From Pseudomonas laurylsulfativorans (lineage in GTDB: Bacteria > Pseudomonadota > Gammaproteobacteria > Pseudomonadales > Pseudomonadaceae), in the NCBI RefSeq assembly GCF_002906155.1, contig NZ_MUJK01000007.1, forward strand, positions 62,001 to 126,000: a stretch of DNA of 64,000 bases, in the 5' to 3' direction. Numbering within the stretch: position 1 is the stretch's first letter; every line of letters begins with the position of its first letter. Below, one piece after another: positions 62,056 to 64,000 of the stretch. The translations under genes were made by a program, and so were the position numbers. The notes under the pieces are model-generated. The model worked only from the letters and a program-made list of their open reading frames with translations, had not been told where the DNA came from and ran no database searches.

Positions 62056-62122
62056 TGTAGGAGCCCGGCGTGCCGGCGATGGCGACTTCGCGGACGCCAT
62101 CGCCGGCACGCCGGGCTCCTAC
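62056..62122. repeat. REP doublet (REPIN), GCCGGGC class
   Basis: TGTAGGAGCCCGGCGTGCCGGC and its exact complement, about 22 bases apart. A stem class not found elsewhere in the window. Confidence 0.9.
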
Positions 62123-62186
62123 AGGGATCGCGTTTAGCTTTGAGTGAATTATTGGCTGCGCGATCCCGCACAGCAATTTAAAGTGT

Positions 62187-62200
62187 ACTACCCAGTTAGT
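62187..62200. promoter_or_regulatory. Candidate TetR operator at quiC promoter
   Basis: ACTACC-CA-GTTAGT, sharing the right half-site CCAGTTAGT (9 bases) and overall dyad with the site at 57834. It is 184 bases before the quiC start and about 380 bases before the transporter, so it can serve both divergent genes. Confidence 0.6.
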
Positions 62201-62579
62201 TTTGCGTGCGATTATCGAACACAATGGCCGATAGCGAATTGACGATTTTTTGTTCACTGCGCAACATCAACACCACATTGGGTCCGGTCTTGAAATCGTC
62301 GGCCCCGGTTAAGAAGACCCAGAACACCACATAAAAATTTCAAAAAACGGGTATACGCTCATGCGCTCATTCAACGCCCTGCTCGCTCGCTCCACCGTCA
62401 TTACGCCTTGCCTGGCGTCCATCCGAACCTCGCGCACCGCTGGCACAACCGTGCCGCTCGCTGAATAACCCGTCAGCCGACGAACACAGCCGATCAGCCC
62501 TTTCGCGCACGCCGCGACAGACCGATTGATCACGCGCCCTTGAAATCACGACGAGCCCCGCTTGTCAGTCATTGAACGG

Positions 62580-63926
62580 ATGGCACACATGATTCCTTCC
62601 CAAAGCTCACGCATGGCTCCGGCCATGAACGCCACCGCTGGCGGCATCGGCGACAAGATTCGCGGCGCCATGGCAGTCGGCAAAACCCGTTGGGGCATGC
62701 TGGCGCTGGTGTTTTTCGCCACCACCCTTAACTACATCGACCGCGCCGCCCTGGGCGTGATGCAGCCCATCCTGGCCAAGGAAATGAGCTGGACGGCGAT
62801 GGACTACGCCAACATCAACTTCTGGTTCCAGGTCGGCTACGCCATCGGTTTCGTATTGCAGGGCCGGTTGATCGACCGGGTCGGCGTCAAGCGCGTGTTC
62901 TTCTGCGCCGTGCTGCTCTGGAGCCTGGCGACCGGCGCCCATGGCCTGGCCACTTCGGCGGTTGGCTTCATGGTCTGCCGCTTCATCCTCGGCCTGACCG
63001 AAGCCGCCAACTACCCGGCCTGCGTGAAAACCACGCGCCTGTGGTTCCCGGCCGGCGAGCGCGCCGTAGCCACCGGTATCTTTAACGCCGGCACCAACGT
63101 CGGTGCGATGTTCACCCCGATGCTGCTGCCACTGATCTTGCACGTCTGGGGCTGGCAGGCCGCGTTCCTGTGCATGTCGGCACTGGGCGCGATCTGGCTG
63201 CTGTTCTGGGGCCTGAAGTACTTCAACCCGGAAGACCACCCGAGCGTCAAACAGTCGGAACTGGACTACATCCAGAACGAAGTCGAACCGGAACAAACCC
63301 GCGTACCCTTCTCGAAAATCCTGCGCATGCGCGGCACCTGGGCCTTCGCCCTCGCCTACTCGATCACCGCGCCGGTGTTCTGGTTCTACCTGTATTGGCT
63401 GCCGCCGTTCCTCAACCAGCAATACAACCTGGGCATCAACGTCACCCAGATGGGTATCCCGTTGATCATCATCTACCTCACTGCCGACTTCGGTAGCGTT
63501 GGCGGCGGCATCCTCTCCTCGTTCCTGATCGGTCGCGGCGTCAACCCGATCAAGGCGCGACTGATGTCCATGTTCCTGTTCGCCTGCTGCATCATCGGCG
63601 TGATCATGGCGGCCGGCTCCAGCAACCTGTGGGTCGCGGTGTTCGCCATCTCCCTGGCCATCGGCGCACACCAGGCCTGGACCGCGAACATCTGGAGCCT
63701 GGTGATGGACTACACGCCCAAGCACATGATGAGCACGGTGTTCGGCTTCGGCGGCATGTGTGCGGCGATTGGCGGGATGTTCATGACCCAGTTGGTCGGC
63801 CACATCCTGACCGTCACCAACAACAATTACACGGTGCTGTTCACCCTGATTCCGGCGATGTACTTCATCGCGCTGACCTGGATGTACTTCATGGCACCGC
63901 GCAAGATTCCGCAAATAGCAGACTGA
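62580..63926 (+). CDS. MFS transporter, ACS family (quinate/shikimate uptake)
   Basis: 448 aa from ATG 62580 (or 445 from 62589; a TTG at 62562 is also open). 12-helix major facilitator of the anion:cation symporter family, like hexuronate and phthalate permeases: TTLNYIDRAALGVMQPIL is the family N-terminal motif and GLTEAANYPACVKTTRLWFP the helix 4-5 motif. Divergent from quiC and in the cluster of quinate/shikimate genes, so the substrate is probably quinate, shikimate or dehydroshikimate (inference). Confidence 0.9.
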   Translation: MAHMIPSQSSRMAPAMNATAGGIGDKIRGAMAVGKTRWGMLALVFFATTLNYIDRAALGVMQPILAKEMSWTAMDYANINFWFQVGYAIGFVLQGRLIDRVGVKRVFFCAVLLWSLATGAHGLATSAVGFMVCRFILGLTEAANYPACVKTTRLWFPAGERAVATGIFNAGTNVGAMFTPMLLPLILHVWGWQAAFLCMSALGAIWLLFWGLKYFNPEDHPSVKQSELDYIQNEVEPEQTRVPFSKILRMRGTWAFALAYSITAPVFWFYLYWLPPFLNQQYNLGINVTQMGIPLIIIYLTADFGSVGGGILSSFLIGRGVNPIKARLMSMFLFACCIIGVIMAAGSSNLWVAVFAISLAIGAHQAWTANIWSLVMDYTPKHMMSTVFGFGGMCAAIGGMFMTQLVGHILTVTNNNYTVLFTLIPAMYFIALTWMYFMAPRKIPQIAD

Positions 63927-63936
63927 TGTTCCCTCG

Positions 63937-63972
63937 GCGCAGGCCCGATCCCGGGCCTGCGCTTTTTTTTTT
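63937..63972 (+). terminator. Rho-independent terminator of the transporter gene
   Basis: GCGCAGGCCCG, ATCC loop, CGGGCCTGCGC followed by T10. Ends 46 bases past the stop. Confidence 0.95.
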
Positions 63973-64000
63973 GGTTCCTTCACTGGCTTGGCGGCCACTT

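Larger units (their letters stand above)
62004..62579. other. Intergenic region quiC to MFS transporter
   Basis: 576 bases between divergent quiC and the transporter. It holds a REP doublet (62056), the TetR-operator candidate (62187), and AT-rich DNA near 62320-62345 (CACATAAAAATTTCAAAAAA). No reliable small gene; short frames exist without ribosome binding sites. Confidence 0.7.

Noticed and set aside
2488..62122. REP doublets as a CRISPR array or IS remnants
   Set aside because: They are scattered between genes, palindromic, and lack regular repeat-spacer structure or transposase genes.
62442..62458. Possible sigma-54 promoter (TGGCAC near a TGCC) before the transporter
   Set aside because: The second element has wrong spacing and lacks TTGC.

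Overview
The window is chromosomal DNA from a fluorescent pseudomonad of the Pseudomonas fluorescens group. The evidence is gene content and gene order: the run from the type IV pilus minor-pilin genes through ispH, lspA, ileS, ribF, murJ, rpsT, proB, obgE, rpmA/rplU and ispB to gdhA, ettA, a morA-like gene, glyA, cstA, a mapZ-like gene, radA and mscL follows the order I know from Pseudomonas aeruginosa PAO1 (about PA4550 to PA4615). The stretch fpr, ppoR-like luxR, rlmG follows Pseudomonas putida. The many GGAGC(GAGCTTGCTC)GC-type REP sequences between genes are also typical. I see no IS element, prophage, CRISPR array, tRNA or rRNA.

Layout. 1-1550: minor-pilin genes (partial pilV, a GspH/FimT pseudopilin, and a second one divergently oriented). 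1519-8999: a leftward housekeeping operon murJ-ribF-ileS-lspA-fkpB-ispH. 9252-14682: rpsT, creA, proB, obgE, rpmA, rplU and divergent ispB. 14849-26478: small and poorly known genes (zinc-ribbon protein, Fur-box-preceded small protein, FklB, DUF6482, UPF0114, a 609-residue lipoprotein, a Lon-like protease, DUF3015, DUF4105, a lipoprotein, a Gre-like factor). 26475-35364: gdhA, ettA, a large GGDEF/EAL protein (MorA-like), glyA. 35365-38500: a dicarboxylate-type symporter with two GntR regulators and a pair of GGTAAGACC operators. 38596-44984: cstA-yjiX-cobW operon, PilZ protein (MapZ-like), radA, mscL. 45027-48120: fpr, LuxR solo, rlmG. 48185-50888: cioA-cioB plus a 55-residue DUF2474 subunit, under a perfect ANR box. 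51314-56544: MFS transporter, DJ-1-like protein without its cysteine, DUF4879-like exported protein, purine permease, trmA, small conserved gene. 56860-63926: LysR regulator and a quinate/shikimate catabolism cluster (aroQ/quiB, quiA-like dehydrogenase, TetR, quiC, MFS transporter).

How the parts work together. The right end is the most coherent accessory pathway: uptake (MFS), dehydrogenation (quinate/shikimate dehydrogenase), dehydration of 3-dehydroquinate (AroQ) and conversion of 3-dehydroshikimate to protocatechuate (QuiC). A 14-bp dyad (half-site GTTAGT) occurs both before aroQ and before quiC and is a good candidate for the TetR operator. An AANAANAA motif next to the aroQ ribosome binding site suggests Hfq/Crc carbon catabolite control; two such motifs also straddle the cstA start codon. 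MorA-like and MapZ-like proteins are two c-di-GMP-linked proteins in one neighbourhood. I found no wholly new defence or mobile system; the most unusual items are the candidate operators, the cysteine-less DJ-1 protein, the Gre-like factor with a changed coiled-coil tip, the altered Walker A of the Lon-like protease, and the density and variety of REP doublets.
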